Of a DNA stretch of 64,000 nucleotides, positions 34,801-44,948 are shown one piece after another (positions within the stretch are counted from its first letter, which is position 1; the number at the start of each line of letters is the position of its first letter). Location: contig JACCGJ010012890.1 in NCBI GenBank assembly GCA_013407085.1, forward strand, positions 24,154 to 88,153, written 5' to 3'. A program made the translations under genes and the position numbers. The notes beneath the pieces are model-generated. The model did no database searches. It was not told the origin of the DNA and saw only the letters and a list, made by a program, of their open reading frames with translations. Source of the stretch: Atriophallophorus winterbourni (taxonomy: Eukaryota; Platyhelminthes; Trematoda; Plagiorchiida; Microphallidae).

Positions 34801-35332
34801 GTGCAGCTTGCTGGCCTATTTGTCTGAGAGTTCTGACATTCATGGCACCGATGTGAGCTGAAGCCCGTGGTTTCAGAAAGTGGTCTGTAAATTCGCGAAC
34901 TGAAAATGTTCCAACATGTTCAGCGCGGTCTTTTCTAAAGCTGTGATTGACAGACGGAGAGTTGTTAAGAGTGGATGGGGGAGGGAAAGGGTCAGAAACA
35001 GTTTGAAGAGTAGGGCCAGGAATAGCTTGTTTTCGCTTACCCGCCCTGCTGTATGCAGCAGGAAGGCGACCCTGTTTATCGTGCGCGACGGCCGATGCAC
35101 TATGGAGTTAAATTTCGCATTAATAGTCATAGTCATGATTGTATGCGGGCTGGGATACTGCCAGGTCGCCCATGACTAGACAGGAGAACAATTAGGGTTC
35201 TCGACCAAAGCCTTTGGCTAAAAAGCCTGACCCACAAGGCAGCGGGTTATGTTGAGACCGTGTTCGTCTGACCTCTATCCATTGACCTTCCTGGTATGAG
35301 TGACTCTAAAGGTGCTCGGAGAGCACCACCCA

Positions 35333-35402
35333 GCATAGCTCAATGGGTTATAGAGGTGCACAAACCATCGCACCACGTTAAGGTCCAGTCTCAGCGCGAT
35401 GG
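35333..35402 (+). repeat. tRNA-like sequence beside RTE 5' end
   Basis: TAGCTCAATGGGTTA matches a Pol III A box closely, and GGTCCAGTCTC 45 bp later is a weak B box. The same GCTAGCTCAATGG start occurs at the 5' end of RTE copy 1 (about 22566-22580). A full cloverleaf does not fold convincingly, so this is a tRNA-derived repeat rather than a gene. Confidence 0.4.
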
Positions 35403-35844
35403 TCAAACCCAACAGATTGCGCGTGAGTTGAGATAGTGTCTGATTGGTCAAAAACCAGACGCTTGAGAGCATTAAAATGACAGAAATTTTAGACCCTGTA
35501 AAAAGCGTCAATAAATAGCTTCCGGAGAGTATGCATCAGACCGCTGCCCGTCGCAGTGAAAGACGAGGAAACGCAGACAACACCTAAAAGAACAATCGGC
35601 AAACGCACATGAACATGAGTTCCGGAAGAATTTCTCGAGGGCAATATGGATACAGCAGCAGATGGAAAATATCAGTAGCTATTGAACTATATGCAATTGT
35701 CAAGATCGGTCAAACGAAGTCCAACGCGCTTATAGCTCGGTGAGACCCGGTTGACACGAAGTCGCGTGACAAATCACGTTGAAATGACAAACAACCTGGA
35801 CAAACACGTTCTGTAAGTACGGGATTCACCGACAAGATGATTTT

Positions 35845-36110
35845 ACTTATGTGCGGCTATCTCCTCCTGGAGGATGAGTCGGCTTCAGTGAAGATTCTTG
35901 GGAATTTGCGTCATCAGCACCACTCGGCGTTTGTTCGAGTCAGCTTCTCTAGCCATTGCACAATCAAGTGCGACCTGCAAGGCAGCATGGAGTTGTCAGA
36001 CTCTGCTCCAGATTTTTCCTCACGGTTTTCTCCCGAAACCTTTCCCGCGATCGGGTATCGCTCAAGGCAGCGGAGGTTTAAAAGCAGGGTTTTCCTTTCA
36101 TTAGATGAAA
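35845..36110 (+). repeat. Unclassified repeat R1
   Basis: The segment from CTATCTCCTCCTGGAGGATG through the GGCAGC...GAGTTG block is closely matched at 44955-45115. Its second half (TTTTCCTCACGG through CAGCGGAGG and GGGTTTTCC) resembles 63885-63985. The family is dispersed; no ORF is convincing. Confidence 0.65.
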
Positions 36111-36186
36111 AACCCTCCCAGGCTAACGAGCTCTATATACCTAAAGCAAACTGGTTTTCAGTCCCTCGCTTTCACCCCTTCTCCTG

Positions 36187-36880
36187 TTGGTAGAAGCAGT
36201 TCCGCCGGGCTCGGGGAGCCACTCGTGCAGGCCAGAAGCAGGACTTGGTTGTCAGAGGCTATTTGAGACGCATGCCATATGGGACCATTTTATAAACAGT
36301 GGGAGCTTATCCCCACTGCCAACCCCGGCTATGACAACCTCTGGAACAAGATATATGGGAAATAAAAGTTGGCCTGATTTGCGTTCTTTCGTGTTATGCG
36401 AATCGGGGGTGAATCATAACGAAATCAACGGCTGGACAAGAAACGGTGGTAGACGTGAATGATGTTGGATCGAATGTCCTCGAAGTGATGGCCAATAGAA
36501 ACGCGATTAGACCTGGCACAATCTACCAACAAAATTTAAGCAACTTGTTGGTTTTGATTGATCATCAGAGTCCTCAATTGTCCCTCGACACACAACATTT
36601 TAGTAATTTCACCCCTCACTTGATGGTGAAAACAGACCCGACCTCAACGCATAGAAACGAGCAACTCACTTCGTGAGACTTGCCAATTTGAAGTGAGCGA
36701 AATTGTGTTTGGCAAATGGCCGATTTTCCCCACTTGAACTGCCGGTTTCGGAAACGGTCAGGAGAAAGAAGCTTCGCCCACAAGCTGGCAAACAAAAAAA
36801 CACAAAACACATTGCAGGCGACACGTGAAAAACAGTACCGGTTTGAGCATAGGAAAATTGTTTATAGATGTCAAGTGTAT
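36187..36880. other. No gene recognised
   Basis: A short GC-rich block (36187-36360) has a small hairpin (AGTGGG / CCCACT near 36299) and AATAAA near 36360, but no coding frame with motifs. The rest is unremarkable. Confidence 0.3.
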
Positions 36881-36892
36881 ATGAATACGAAG

Positions 36893-37065
36893 CGCAATCC
36901 TGGTCATAGACTCAGGTTGCACAGGCCTAGACAGATATGAGGGGGGGAATAAAAATAGAAATGGTAGTGAGACTCTAGCGTGTTTCAGCATGAAACTCAC
37001 TACCGGTGGCCAATCAATTTAACACAATGTTAGCCGAACAGCACAGCGGATTCAAAGAGCCGTTT
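36893..37065 (+). mobile_element. SINE, two-module copy with shortened head
   Basis: The copy starts inside the proximal module (CATAGACTCAGGTTGC), then has the GACAGATATGAGGGGG linker and the distal module through TTAGCCGAACAGCACAG. Confidence 0.8.
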
Positions 37066-37105
37066 CTGGGTACTGCGCATCCACTGACTAAGTCGTCCGA
37101 ATTGT

Positions 37106-37540
37106 TTTGAGTCATCACCATCAGGCACATCTTTACACCCGTAGGATGTACGCTTCAATTCCATACAAGAATGAAAAAAGTAAAATCATAAAACATGTGG
37201 AAGGGTTGCGCATAAATAGTTACGCAATCTATAGGAAACAAACTATGATGAGATGCCTACACCACGAATTGAACAGGCATTCAATCAAGTTTCATGAACG
37301 ACAGCTTCCTTGCGGCTTTTTCTGACATGCATCGAACCAAGCTTTCATTTGACAACATACAAGATTAAGGAAAAACTCCAAGAAGATCCTTACTGCAAGA
37401 CCGCAAAACTAGCAACTGGGATATATGATCGCAGAAACCCCAGTCGTGAAAACGGAAATTTGTTAGAAAGATTACAAGTTAATGTTTTTAGTTGCATATG
37501 TCGTGTGACGGTTTAGCCACCATGCGACCTACGATCTGGA
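37106..37540 (-). mobile_element. Solo RTE 3' UTR fragment
   Basis: It starts at an ATC-type tail (TCATCACCATCAGG) and follows the order of the RTE 3' UTR seen at 31600-32050 (GATGAGATGCCTACACCACG, then TGTTTTTAGTTGCATATG), decayed and without ORF. Confidence 0.7.
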
Positions 37541-38604
37541 TACGTTGTACTTTGTTGAGAGGATTACGCAGCAGTCACGTGAGAGATTGAAAAGGCGTAA
37601 GTGCTGAGTATGAAGGATCTGGTAATAACGAAGAGCCACGCAGGTGTTGAGAAATTAAGTGAGAAAGAGGTAGAATATTTGTATATTTGTATGCGCATCT
37701 GGTTATCTCAAAAACCATATTAACTAGAAGTCTTCGGTGTTCCTTCATTATTCGTCATGATCAACGGGGACAGGAATACCACGGCGCCTGCACCCTGAAT
37801 GAAATATTCGTTCTAGCTAGTTTTGTGAAGTGGAATAGCCACGATAGCTTCCTTGTGGCAGCCAATGCCGTACAGCATAGCAAGCTTTCCTCAAGCTTTA
37901 CAATTGAGAGCGCACACCAGGTTAATCAATCGTTGTAAAAATTATCTACAAAAAAGACTAACACTGAACGTGACTCATGGTCATATTGCTGTGTTTAGTC
38001 ATGGCGAAGTCTGATCGTGAGGACCTAAACCAGGGACAGTGCACCCCGACTACAGCTAACCTGTTTGTCAACGCCTGCATCTGTTCAAGCTCAGTCAGTC
38101 CGTCTAACTTTACTTGGTTCAAGCAGATGGAGATACTAATAACTAAACATGGATAAGAAATCATAAATTGATTGGAATATGTTTGGGACCGATCGTGTAT
38201 TCATAATGCAAAGAAATTTGAGTGCAATCGGTTACAACAGTTTTTTTGGGTAACGTTTTACTTCGGACACAGAAGCTTCGTCAGACCAAGGAAGAAATCA
38301 TAGCGTTTAGTTCATTGTTACATACCAAGATTTTGTGCAAAATTGATCGCGTGAAGGAACTTGGCGGTTGATGGAAGGTTGCTCATCGAGCGTCGTGGGG
38401 AACGAAGTGGACAAAGTGGATTCCAAATGCGAGAGCAAACGTTCCTGTGGGAAAAAGAAGGCGGAGATGAGCGACTGTAAGCAACAAGTAGCAGCTCATT
38501 CACAAAAATCCTAACATAACTTCTATCAGACAGATCTGTAGCTTTGGGATTTCAAACATACACATGCATGCATATGTACAAACATATGTATGCAAACATA
38601 CATA

Positions 38605-38755
38605 CAACCGGGTAGTATCATGCCTACGTTCAACGATGACGATGATGACAACGCTTTGTACCCCCCCTTCTCGCTTTGTACATCTCATTGTTTATGTTGA
38701 ACGGCACCATATCTGTATCAGATTGTGCAAATATAATATAATATAATAATAACAT
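38605..38755 (+). repeat. 150-bp repeat module (inverted partner at 47475-47615)
   Basis: GGTAGTATCATGCCTACG through CTTTGTACATCTCATTG and TATCAGATTGTGCAAATATAA matches the reverse complement of 47475-47615 almost throughout. Both copies are next to CATA repeats. Confidence 0.8.
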
Positions 38756-38827
38756 ACATACATACATGCATGCATAGACACATACATGCATGCATGCATA
38801 CATACACACAAATACATACATACATAT
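38747..38827. repeat. CATA/CATG microsatellite
   Basis: Tetranucleotide CATA and CATG repeats, bordering the 3' end of the hammerhead SINE. Confidence 0.9.
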
Positions 38828-38897
38828 TTGTGACTACTCATCCGTGCCAAGCCCATCGAACTATTCACAAAGTTTATCACGACGGTCCATAATGGAA

Positions 38898-38942
38898 GCA
38901 CTGGACTCGAGTTTCGCTCTTATTTGAGCTCATCAGCAGTGC
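38898..38942 (-). ncRNA. Hammerhead ribozyme
   Basis: The - strand has all the conserved parts: stem I GCACTG (38942-38937) pairing perfectly with CAGTGC (38903-38898); core CTGATGA (38936-38930); stem II GCTC/GAGC with loop AAATAA (38929-38916); GAAA (38915-38912); a very short stem III (AC/GT around TCGA); and cleavage triplet GTC (38906-38904), with cutting predicted after 38904. The AAATAA loop II resembles the schistosome ribozymes. Short stem III forms are known to favour dimers. No invariant core base is missing. Activity is inferred. Confidence 0.87.
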
Positions 38943-38956
38943 ATATCCTCCGCTTC

Positions 38957-39023
38957 GGATGGGATTCGAACCCCGAGGCATCACCATTGTAGTCCCACGC
39001 CTTAACGACCTGGGCAGCCATCC
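38957..39023 (-). promoter_or_regulatory. tRNA-like Pol III promoter of the hammerhead SINE
   Basis: B box GGTTCGAATCC is perfect (38972-38962 on the - strand). The A box TGGCTGCCCAGG (39020-39009) matches 11 of 12 consensus bases. The ends GGATGG and CCATCC can form a six-base acceptor-like stem. The T stem is poor, so it is a tRNA relic rather than a working tRNA gene. Confidence 0.75.
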
Positions 39024-39159
39024 ACCGTTTGACCGATCGCAATTAAGCTTTATGAACTGTTCTCTATACTGGCACATTTGAGTAGCGTTGTTTGCCCGAC
39101 CAGTTCAGAAGGAGTCAGCAACATCTGTTGTGGTCGCCCAACCGAACAGATCTCCGAGT

Positions 39160-39205
39160 CAGGCATACATACATACACACAAACACACATACATACATAC
39201 ATACC
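39160..39205. repeat. CATA/CACA microsatellite
   Basis: Tetranucleotide array directly preceding a reversed SINE. Confidence 0.9.
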
Positions 39206-39296
39206 TGGCTAGGCCTGGGCAACCTGACAGTATGTTAGCCCACGTGCAGTCTCTGACTGTGCGACATTTGCCTGGATCAGGCTTGTGCTTTCATGC
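39205..39296 (-). mobile_element. SINE inserted in a CATA microsatellite
   Basis: Reverse proximal module (GGCCTGGGCAACCTGACAG through CAGGCTTGTGCTTTCAT) flanked on both sides by CATA repeats, so the microsatellite was the likely target. Confidence 0.85.
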
Positions 39297-39387
39297 CATA
39301 CATACATACATACATACATACATGCATGCATACATACATACATAGATACACACACATTCATACATACACACATACATATATACATAA
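39297..39387. repeat. CATA microsatellite
   Basis: About 90 bp of CATA with CATG and CACA variants. Confidence 0.92.
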
Positions 39388-39690
39388 AAACTATATTAAC
39401 CTCACCGTTTTCATGCTTATCACGAAGTCGTGGTAAAGAACAATTTGCTGAACACGCAATCGTCAGGCAAGTTATTTGAAAATTGTTGAGACCGATCGCG
39501 AATCTATGGCCCCCGAAACTTGCTCTCACTGATTCTTGTTCTATTTGAATGGAGAAGCACTTTATTCGATTAAGGTAGAAATTAACCAACACCGGCCAAA
39601 CAAACTGGTTTGGATAGTGTGAAGCTCAGCACCTGCACTTGATTATGATTGTGGCAGAGATCTTCGGATGTGACTGTCGATGTCCCGTCA

Positions 39691-39896
39691 TTTAATCCCC
39701 AGACATTTAACCCTCCAAGTCACTTAATCCCCAGTTTGATAACTTCTAAAGAATGCAGAATACGTTCAAATGAATTTATTTAGCAGGAGAGATATGCAAT
39801 TGATTTTAAGAACGTCAATCTTTCCGTAGTTGAGTATCGCTGAATTGCTCGAGATGTCCTGGCGCATATCTCAGATTAAATGTCTGGGGATTAAGT
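39691..39896. repeat. Spaced inverted repeat
   Basis: TTAATCCCCAGACATTTAA at 39692-39710 is present as its exact reverse complement at about 39876-39894. A partial third copy (CACTTAATCCCCAG) lies near 39723. It could be a small foldback element. Confidence 0.6.
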
Positions 39897-40055
39897 GTCA
39901 GTAAACCGTGATTATCGTCTGCTTCAATCGAATAAAATTGGCTTCGATATGGCCTGCTATCATCATTCACTGTAGATGGATCAAGAACCAGTCGAGAAGC
40001 AGGCCATTTTTCGGCACAAATGAAATACACCAATAATAGAAAGAGAAGAGCCCTA
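39815..40055 (-). CDS. Possible exon with hydrophobic leader
   Basis: The - strand frame opens with a hydrophobic run (ALLFLLLVYFICA), then WPASRLVLDPS and ends FSDTQLRKD. It looks like a signal peptide plus a short acidic secreted segment, but there is no in-frame ATG; a start would need an upstream exon (possible acceptor GAAGTTTTAG near 40057). Part of the frame is made by the inverted-repeat arm, which argues that it may be chance. Confidence 0.2.
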
Positions 40056-40714
40056 AAACTTCAGACTGTCCATACAACAGTAGCTGGATTTCTTGCGCTT
40101 CATATGAGCATCAGACTGAAATCGGACTAGCTACGGTGAATGCCAAAAAATGACAGTCTATGTAGTGGGATTTGAGAGGGACTAGCTCTAGTTCTGCATA
40201 AGTATTTTATACTTGCTATAGGTGAAGGGTGTGCTTTGGCCAGGTAGTAAACAGTATTAAATGAGGGTTATTCCTCAAAAAGCGTAGTTGTGCGCACACT
40301 CTTTCACTTCATAGAAGTACAACTCTCATCAGTAAACGCTTTCCTTAGGGCATGGTCAACAGCGAAAATAAAGGGCCATGCGATGGCACAGTTTTGCACA
40401 GCAGTTAAGCGATAAGTGCACTCGAACTCTCTATGAGGTACAACATGTTAACACACACTTCTGTGACATTCCATGTCTCTACAAACTTCAACCGAACGCC
40501 CCTTTGCTTTCTGGTAACCCCAGTACCGTTAGCCAATGGAACGCATAAGGTTACATAGGTTATTGACACAGTGTGAAAATTCGATCTATGCAACCTACTC
40601 CTGTTACCTCTGTTCTTGCCATTTGGTTCTCATTCGGTGAAACAAAATGGAAACGACCACTACTAGGGTAAAATGGCTTGGAAACATTCAGAGCATCAAC
40701 AATGAATTACACAC

Positions 40715-41013
40715 CAGCACTCCTTCAAGCTGGGTAGTTGACGGAGGACATTCAGAATCCACCTTGTCTGATGGCGGAGGAGGTGCTACTCCCTGCGAGC
40801 ACGTAAAGTCACCGAACTCATCGTCGTCCGATTGCACATCCGAGATCGATGCGTTGGGAGAGAGAGGCGGGGTATCCAACGGTGTCAGATTCGCTTTACC
40901 CCAATCTACAGCGAAATCACCAGCGGTTGGGAAGAATTGGGACGCATCCGCGGTGGCGGACCAAGGAGCTATCACTTCCGGACCCTCGGCAGATTGTAAA
41001 CAACCGTCCGTAA
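40715..41013 (-). CDS. Acidic DEFGDF-motif protein, second coding exon
   Basis: Acceptor TTTTCTGCTCTGCAG (AG at 41015-41014) opens a frame whose first two bases complete the codon left by the exon at 43092-42750 (phase 1). It encodes SATADASQFFPTAGDFAVDW, then TPPLSPN and SDDDEFGDF, an acidic, Pro/Ser-rich chain. DEFGDF-type acidic phenylalanine motifs bind clathrin-adaptor ear domains in aftiphilin and gamma-synergin, which is the best guess for function. A GTGTGT donor candidate follows at 40714. Later exons were not found. The opposite strand also has an open frame, but it lacks motifs. Confidence 0.5.
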
Positions 41014-41225
41014 CTGCAGAGCAGAAAAGAGCACAATGTCGTCTTGGGTGATTCCATTCGAAATGATAGTTAAAGAGGACCGATCTATAAATTCCACAAC
41101 ACCAACCGTTGTGATAAAACTGATCCAAATGGTGAAGCTGTTAGGCTTAATTCTGCATCACTTGCAATCCACAATCGTTTCAAACACCAGCCATGCTTGC
41201 TATTCAAATACAATGTCAGGATCAT

Positions 41226-41470
41226 TTGGTATGGTATGGTATGAAAGCACAAGCCTGATCCAGGCAAAGTGCCGCACAGATAAACTGCACGTGGGCTAAG
41301 ATACTGTCAGGTTGCCCAGGACTAGACAGATATGAGAAATAGAGAATAAAGATCGTAGTGAGACTCCAGCCCGTTTCAGCATGCAACTCAATACCTCTGA
41401 GGAATCAATTTCGCACGGGGTTAGCCGCACAGCACAGAAGTGCTGCACGATTGCACATCCGTGCATCGGT
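41226..41470 (+). mobile_element. Full two-module SINE (best reference copy)
   Basis: About 245 bp: proximal module (TATGAAAGCACAAGCCTGAT to GACAGATATGAG), a purine linker (AAATAGAGAATAAAGATC), then the distal module (GTAGTGAGACTCCAGC to GATTGCACATCCGTGCA). TGGTATGGTATGG at the left is a short repeat. Confidence 0.88.
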
Positions 41471-41690
41471 AGTAAGTATCGAGTGCTTAATTACCCTACA
41501 ACCACGAAACAATACAATGGGATGAGGTGCTGACACCTCGAATGAAACATGAGCTCAATAATGTATTGTTAACTAAAGAAGAGAATTTAACACAATCGCA
41601 TCATTGTGGCTTTCACCGTCATGCATCATAACAAACATTCCTTGCCTCTCGGCTTGTCAACATTGCAATAACATGCCTAAAACAAGACCG
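41471..41690 (-). mobile_element. Solo RTE 3' UTR fragment
   Basis: Decayed match to the RTE 3' UTR (CGAGTGCTTAATTACC, GGATGAGGTGCTGACACCTC, CACCGTCATGCATCATAAC) wedged between two SINEs. Confidence 0.65.
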
Positions 41691-41697
41691 CCACTGA

Positions 41698-41795
41698 TGG
41701 TATGAAAGCACAAGTCTGATCCAGGCAAAGTGCCGCACAGTCAGAGACTGCATGTGGGCTAAGATACTGTCAGGTTGCCCAGGCCTAGACAGACA
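41698..41795 (+). mobile_element. SINE proximal module with target-site duplication
   Basis: The 98-bp insert is flanked by GCCACTGA at 41690-41697 and 41796-41803. It shows that the proximal module alone can be a complete inserted unit. Confidence 0.88.
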
Positions 41796-42431
41796 GCCAC
41801 TGAACATAATTTTGGGCTATTTCTCTGAGAGTGAAAAGTCACTGCAGAGTTAATGGCTGAAATTTAAATCGATAGATTTCGTAGCAATATTTTCCGGTAT
41901 GTGGGTAATGTCCCACACTGTCATAAATTAAATACGAATGGCGTCCCTAAATAACAGACGAAAGTCAAACAGAGATTAACCAAAGTGGAATACCATGAGT
42001 TCTCATACGAAGCATTACTTCATTATGTAGTGGTATGACCATAGCAAAATCACCCAGAAATAGTACAACTATTTTAAAAATACTACGAGTGATTCCGCTT
42101 AAAAACACGCTTAGTGACAAATGTTGACCACGATGCCCTAGCATGAACAGTTCGTCGTGTGAAGGAGCAGCAGGTCGTTCCTGGAGTAGCTTTGTCTCCA
42201 ACTAAGCCGTACCCAAAGGAAATTTTTATTCCCCTGAGGCACGCAAATTGCATTCCAAGATTTTTGTATATATATAAAACATATAAAACCGAGATTCTGC
42301 TTGGTTTTGATCGTTTGGAAATAAGGATTTCTTAATAGGCGGTGGTTCCGATTTCGTTATCGTTTCGTGATACGTAAAGAGAATGGTGAAAGTAAAGCGT
42401 CGATATTCCGCAGCAAGATGATTAAATCATG

Positions 42432-42660
42432 TATGTACGCGTGAAAGTAAAAGCATGGAGACTGCACAGTCAGAAACTGCGCATGGGTTGAGATAAAGTC
42501 AGGTTGCTCAGGCATGGACAGATATGAGAGCTGAAAATAGAAATAGAACTCGGAGTGAGACTCCAGCGTGTTTCCGCATGCAGCTCACTATCGGTAGCAA
42601 ATCAATTTAGCACGATGTTATCTGTGCAGTAATGACATACTACACCATTGCAGATCTGTG
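42432..42660 (+). mobile_element. SINE, two-module copy, diverged
   Basis: GTGAAAGTAAAAGCATGGAG head, GACAGATATGAGAGC, then the distal GAGACTCCAGCGTGTTTCC block to CCATTGCAGATCTGTG. Confidence 0.75.
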
Positions 42661-42749
42661 ATTAAATCATACAAGAAATTGTCATCAATCAGATACAACT
42701 TGATGAGACTCGTGGGTGAAACAGAATCATTCACGAAACCAATGCTCAC

Positions 42750-43092
42750 CGTCCACATTTGCGTTAGGGAAGACATTGTCAACGATTCCATTCATGTAGG
42801 AATGATCATCACCAGACTGCAATCGTTCTTTCACACGATCAATATGTGATGCGAGATCAGAGAACTGTGGACCATCGGGCACATCCGGAGGAATCTCAAA
42901 CTCGTTGGAAAAATCGGAAGATTCACTCTCGGCAGAATTATATTCGTCTGGTTCCGCTGGCCGAGGTTTGCGAGCCCGGTTAACCTCATCAAGTTGTAGG
43001 TTATTAGAAAGTGGATTAAAATCGGGATTCGCTGATAACTGAGTGTTTGACGCAAAATTGGTGTCGTCCACCGGAGGCTTTGGCGATTCCAT
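42750..43092 (-). CDS. Acidic DEFGDF-motif protein, first coding exon
   Basis: A TTTTCCTTACAG acceptor (near 43108) leads to a 15-base leader with an in-frame TAA and then ATG at 43092-43090, so this is the initiating exon after a non-coding first exon. It encodes 114 residues rich in Asp, Glu, Pro and Ser, including SSDFSNEFEIPPDVPDG and the helical DLASHIDRVKERL. It ends before GTGAGC (42749) in phase 1. It pairs in phase with the exon at 41013 across a 1736-bp intron filled with SINEs. No enzyme domain is visible. The protein is probably disordered and cytosolic. Confidence 0.55.
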
Positions 43093-43444
43093 CACAGGTT
43101 ATGATGCCTGTAAGGAAAAGACATGATTGCAATATAAAAATGGCGTTGCATCATGTGAAGTCGTTAGAAAATACCGAAACATCAGAAGGTGAATCATTAA
43201 GGACAGCTTAATTTGCATCAAAAATAACGCGTTAAAACGGAAGAGTTTAAACGATAAATAGAAAAGCGGGTAGTAAAAATACCGGCAGAATAAAGTCAGC
43301 GTATTGCTTCTTCACAAATATAGAAGAAACACAAGCGAAACTAATCCCTCACTTTAAGAGGCGTTATGCTATTCTTATAAGATTCATCATCTGTTGCCTG
43401 GTTCGTTGTATCGGAGCATAAAACTGGATGAATAAGCAATTGAA

Positions 43445-43745
43445 TGTGCATGCGTAATATTGAGCCCCGAGCTTTGGAAAGTGCCGTAGAGACATTGGTC
43501 TTGCTTGGGTGGAAATACTATCAGGATACCCAGGCCTGTACGAAACCATAAGCCTGATCCATGTTGTGTCCCAGAGACTTCGGGTGGAATGAAATACTGT
43601 CAAGTTGCCCAGGCCTCGACAAAAAATAAACAGACTCCATTGTGTTAGTACATGCAGCAAAGTGCCGGTAGAAATCTGTTTAACACGATGTTAATTGCGC
43701 AGTATACAAGTATATTACGATTGAACATCCGTGTAAATGTTCATA
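43445..43745 (+). mobile_element. Two adjacent diverged SINE copies
   Basis: A proximal-type unit (AAAGTGCCGTAGAGAC to CCCAGGCCTGTACG, about 43475-43535) is followed directly by a second proximal plus distal unit (ACCATAAGCCTGATCC to GAACATCCGTG). Confidence 0.65.
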
Positions 43746-44009
43746 TTAGGTGTAATTTAATATGCAACCGGTAGTAATTCTGTTCTGCACAGGCAACACC
43801 GTTTTAAATGTATTTGCCAAGGGAGATTCACCATCATTTTTTGGCTGAAGTCAGAATCGAAAATTGAGTAGTAAATGACGTTCGAAAATCAGGATGGAAG
43901 CACATGACCGGTTTCGTAGTTGTTGCCGCACATCAGGTAAACATTTCCGTGACACGATATTCGAATGTCATTAACTGTCACTATCTCTTTCTGATATAAG
44001 TGTAGGCTA

Positions 44010-44745
44010 GGGTTACCTGAGAAAGTAAAGGATCTCGGCATTATTATCACAGGAGATTTTAAGTGGTCTACTCAATGTGCCGAAGCAGCAAACAAGATTC
44101 GCAGAGAATTTTTCAGACTGCGCTCAGCGTTGATATACTGTCATTCCCTTATACAATGTATTCGTGCCACACTTGGAATAGTGTGTTAAATCCTGGGCTC
44201 CGTATTTAAAAAAGATATTGCATGTCTCGAAAGGGTCCAACGCCTTGTGACTAGGATAGTTGAGGGTCAGACTGATAAAACCTATGAGGCAAGACTCAAT
44301 GACATAGATCTGTTCACACTAAAGAGACGTCGGCAGTGAGGCGACCTAATAGACGCCTTCAAGATTCTAAAGGGTCTCACGGGCGATAATATTACTGAAG
44401 CCTGACCCAAAACAGCTACAAGGGTTAATTCAATGAAGCTTCTTAAGAGTAGACCCCAGGCTGCTGGTATGTAAGCACTTTTTCAGCAACCGTGTGGCTA
44501 CCCAATGGAATAAGCTCCCAGATGGTATAATAAACCTACCTAACGTGTTAAGCTTTAAGAGGGGATTGAACACTAAATGGCCTACCTTATTTCCAAACAT
44601 AGTCTAATAAAAAATTTTAAAAAAAACACAAAAATGTATTTGTAATGTTCACGCATATTATTGCATTGTTTCATGAATCGATGACCTCTCACAGTGCTGG
44701 TGAACAGAACCCCTACCTTACTTTCCAGATATCCGAAAACAAGAA
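44010..44745 (+). mobile_element. CR1-like LINE 3' fragment (family D)
   Basis: The + strand reads KVKDLGIIITGDFKWSTQC near 44025, then the KRRRQ.GDLIDAFKIL and FKRGLN C-terminal blocks to about 44600, with several stops. The 3' UTR hairpin relic lies at 44685-44707. The closest partner is the - strand element at 58430-60230. Confidence 0.8.
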
Positions 44746-44948
44746 CGTGTAGGAATTATTTTCCTTTGAAATATTTCTTTAATAATTTCAAACATAAGCT
44801 TATATTCATAAACGTTTCCTATCATTATGCCGTGTGCCGTTTTGATTGAAACAACATAACGAACACTTGCACTTCCTACAGCGTGAACGTTTGATAAAAC
44901 CCACGTGGTAACGAACCACAATTTACAAGATACTTTTTACTTTTACTT

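Larger units (their letters stand above)
31562..35330 (-). mobile_element. RTE-like LINE, copy 2
   Basis: On the - strand it has a 5' region with the CCACAAGGCAGCGG motif (35232-35245), an endonuclease, an RT with intact YADD, and a 3' UTR with a GAT-repeat tail (ATC repeats at 31566-31583 on the + strand). Two long frames, 34688-33342 and 33243-32035, are each nearly intact and are separated by a frameshift near 33250-33350. This is the best preserved RTE in the window. The simple-repeat tail and single-ORF plan fit the RTE clade. Confidence 0.92.
38826..39060 (-). mobile_element. Hammerhead-ribozyme SINE (tRNA-headed)
   Basis: On the - strand the element reads tRNA-like Pol III promoter (39023-38957), a 14-base spacer, hammerhead ribozyme (38942-38898), then about 70 bp of tail ending in TATG repeats. 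The plan resembles the schistosome Sm-alpha SINE-like family, known for Pol III boxes plus an active hammerhead. The outer 5' limit is not clear. Confidence 0.8.

Noticed and set aside
35333..35402. Functional tRNA gene
   Set aside because: The D and T arms do not pair properly and no anticodon stem is convincing.
40647..41051. + strand frame opposite the acidic-protein exon
   Set aside because: The - strand frame has an acceptor and a phase-compatible partner exon; the + frame has neither.
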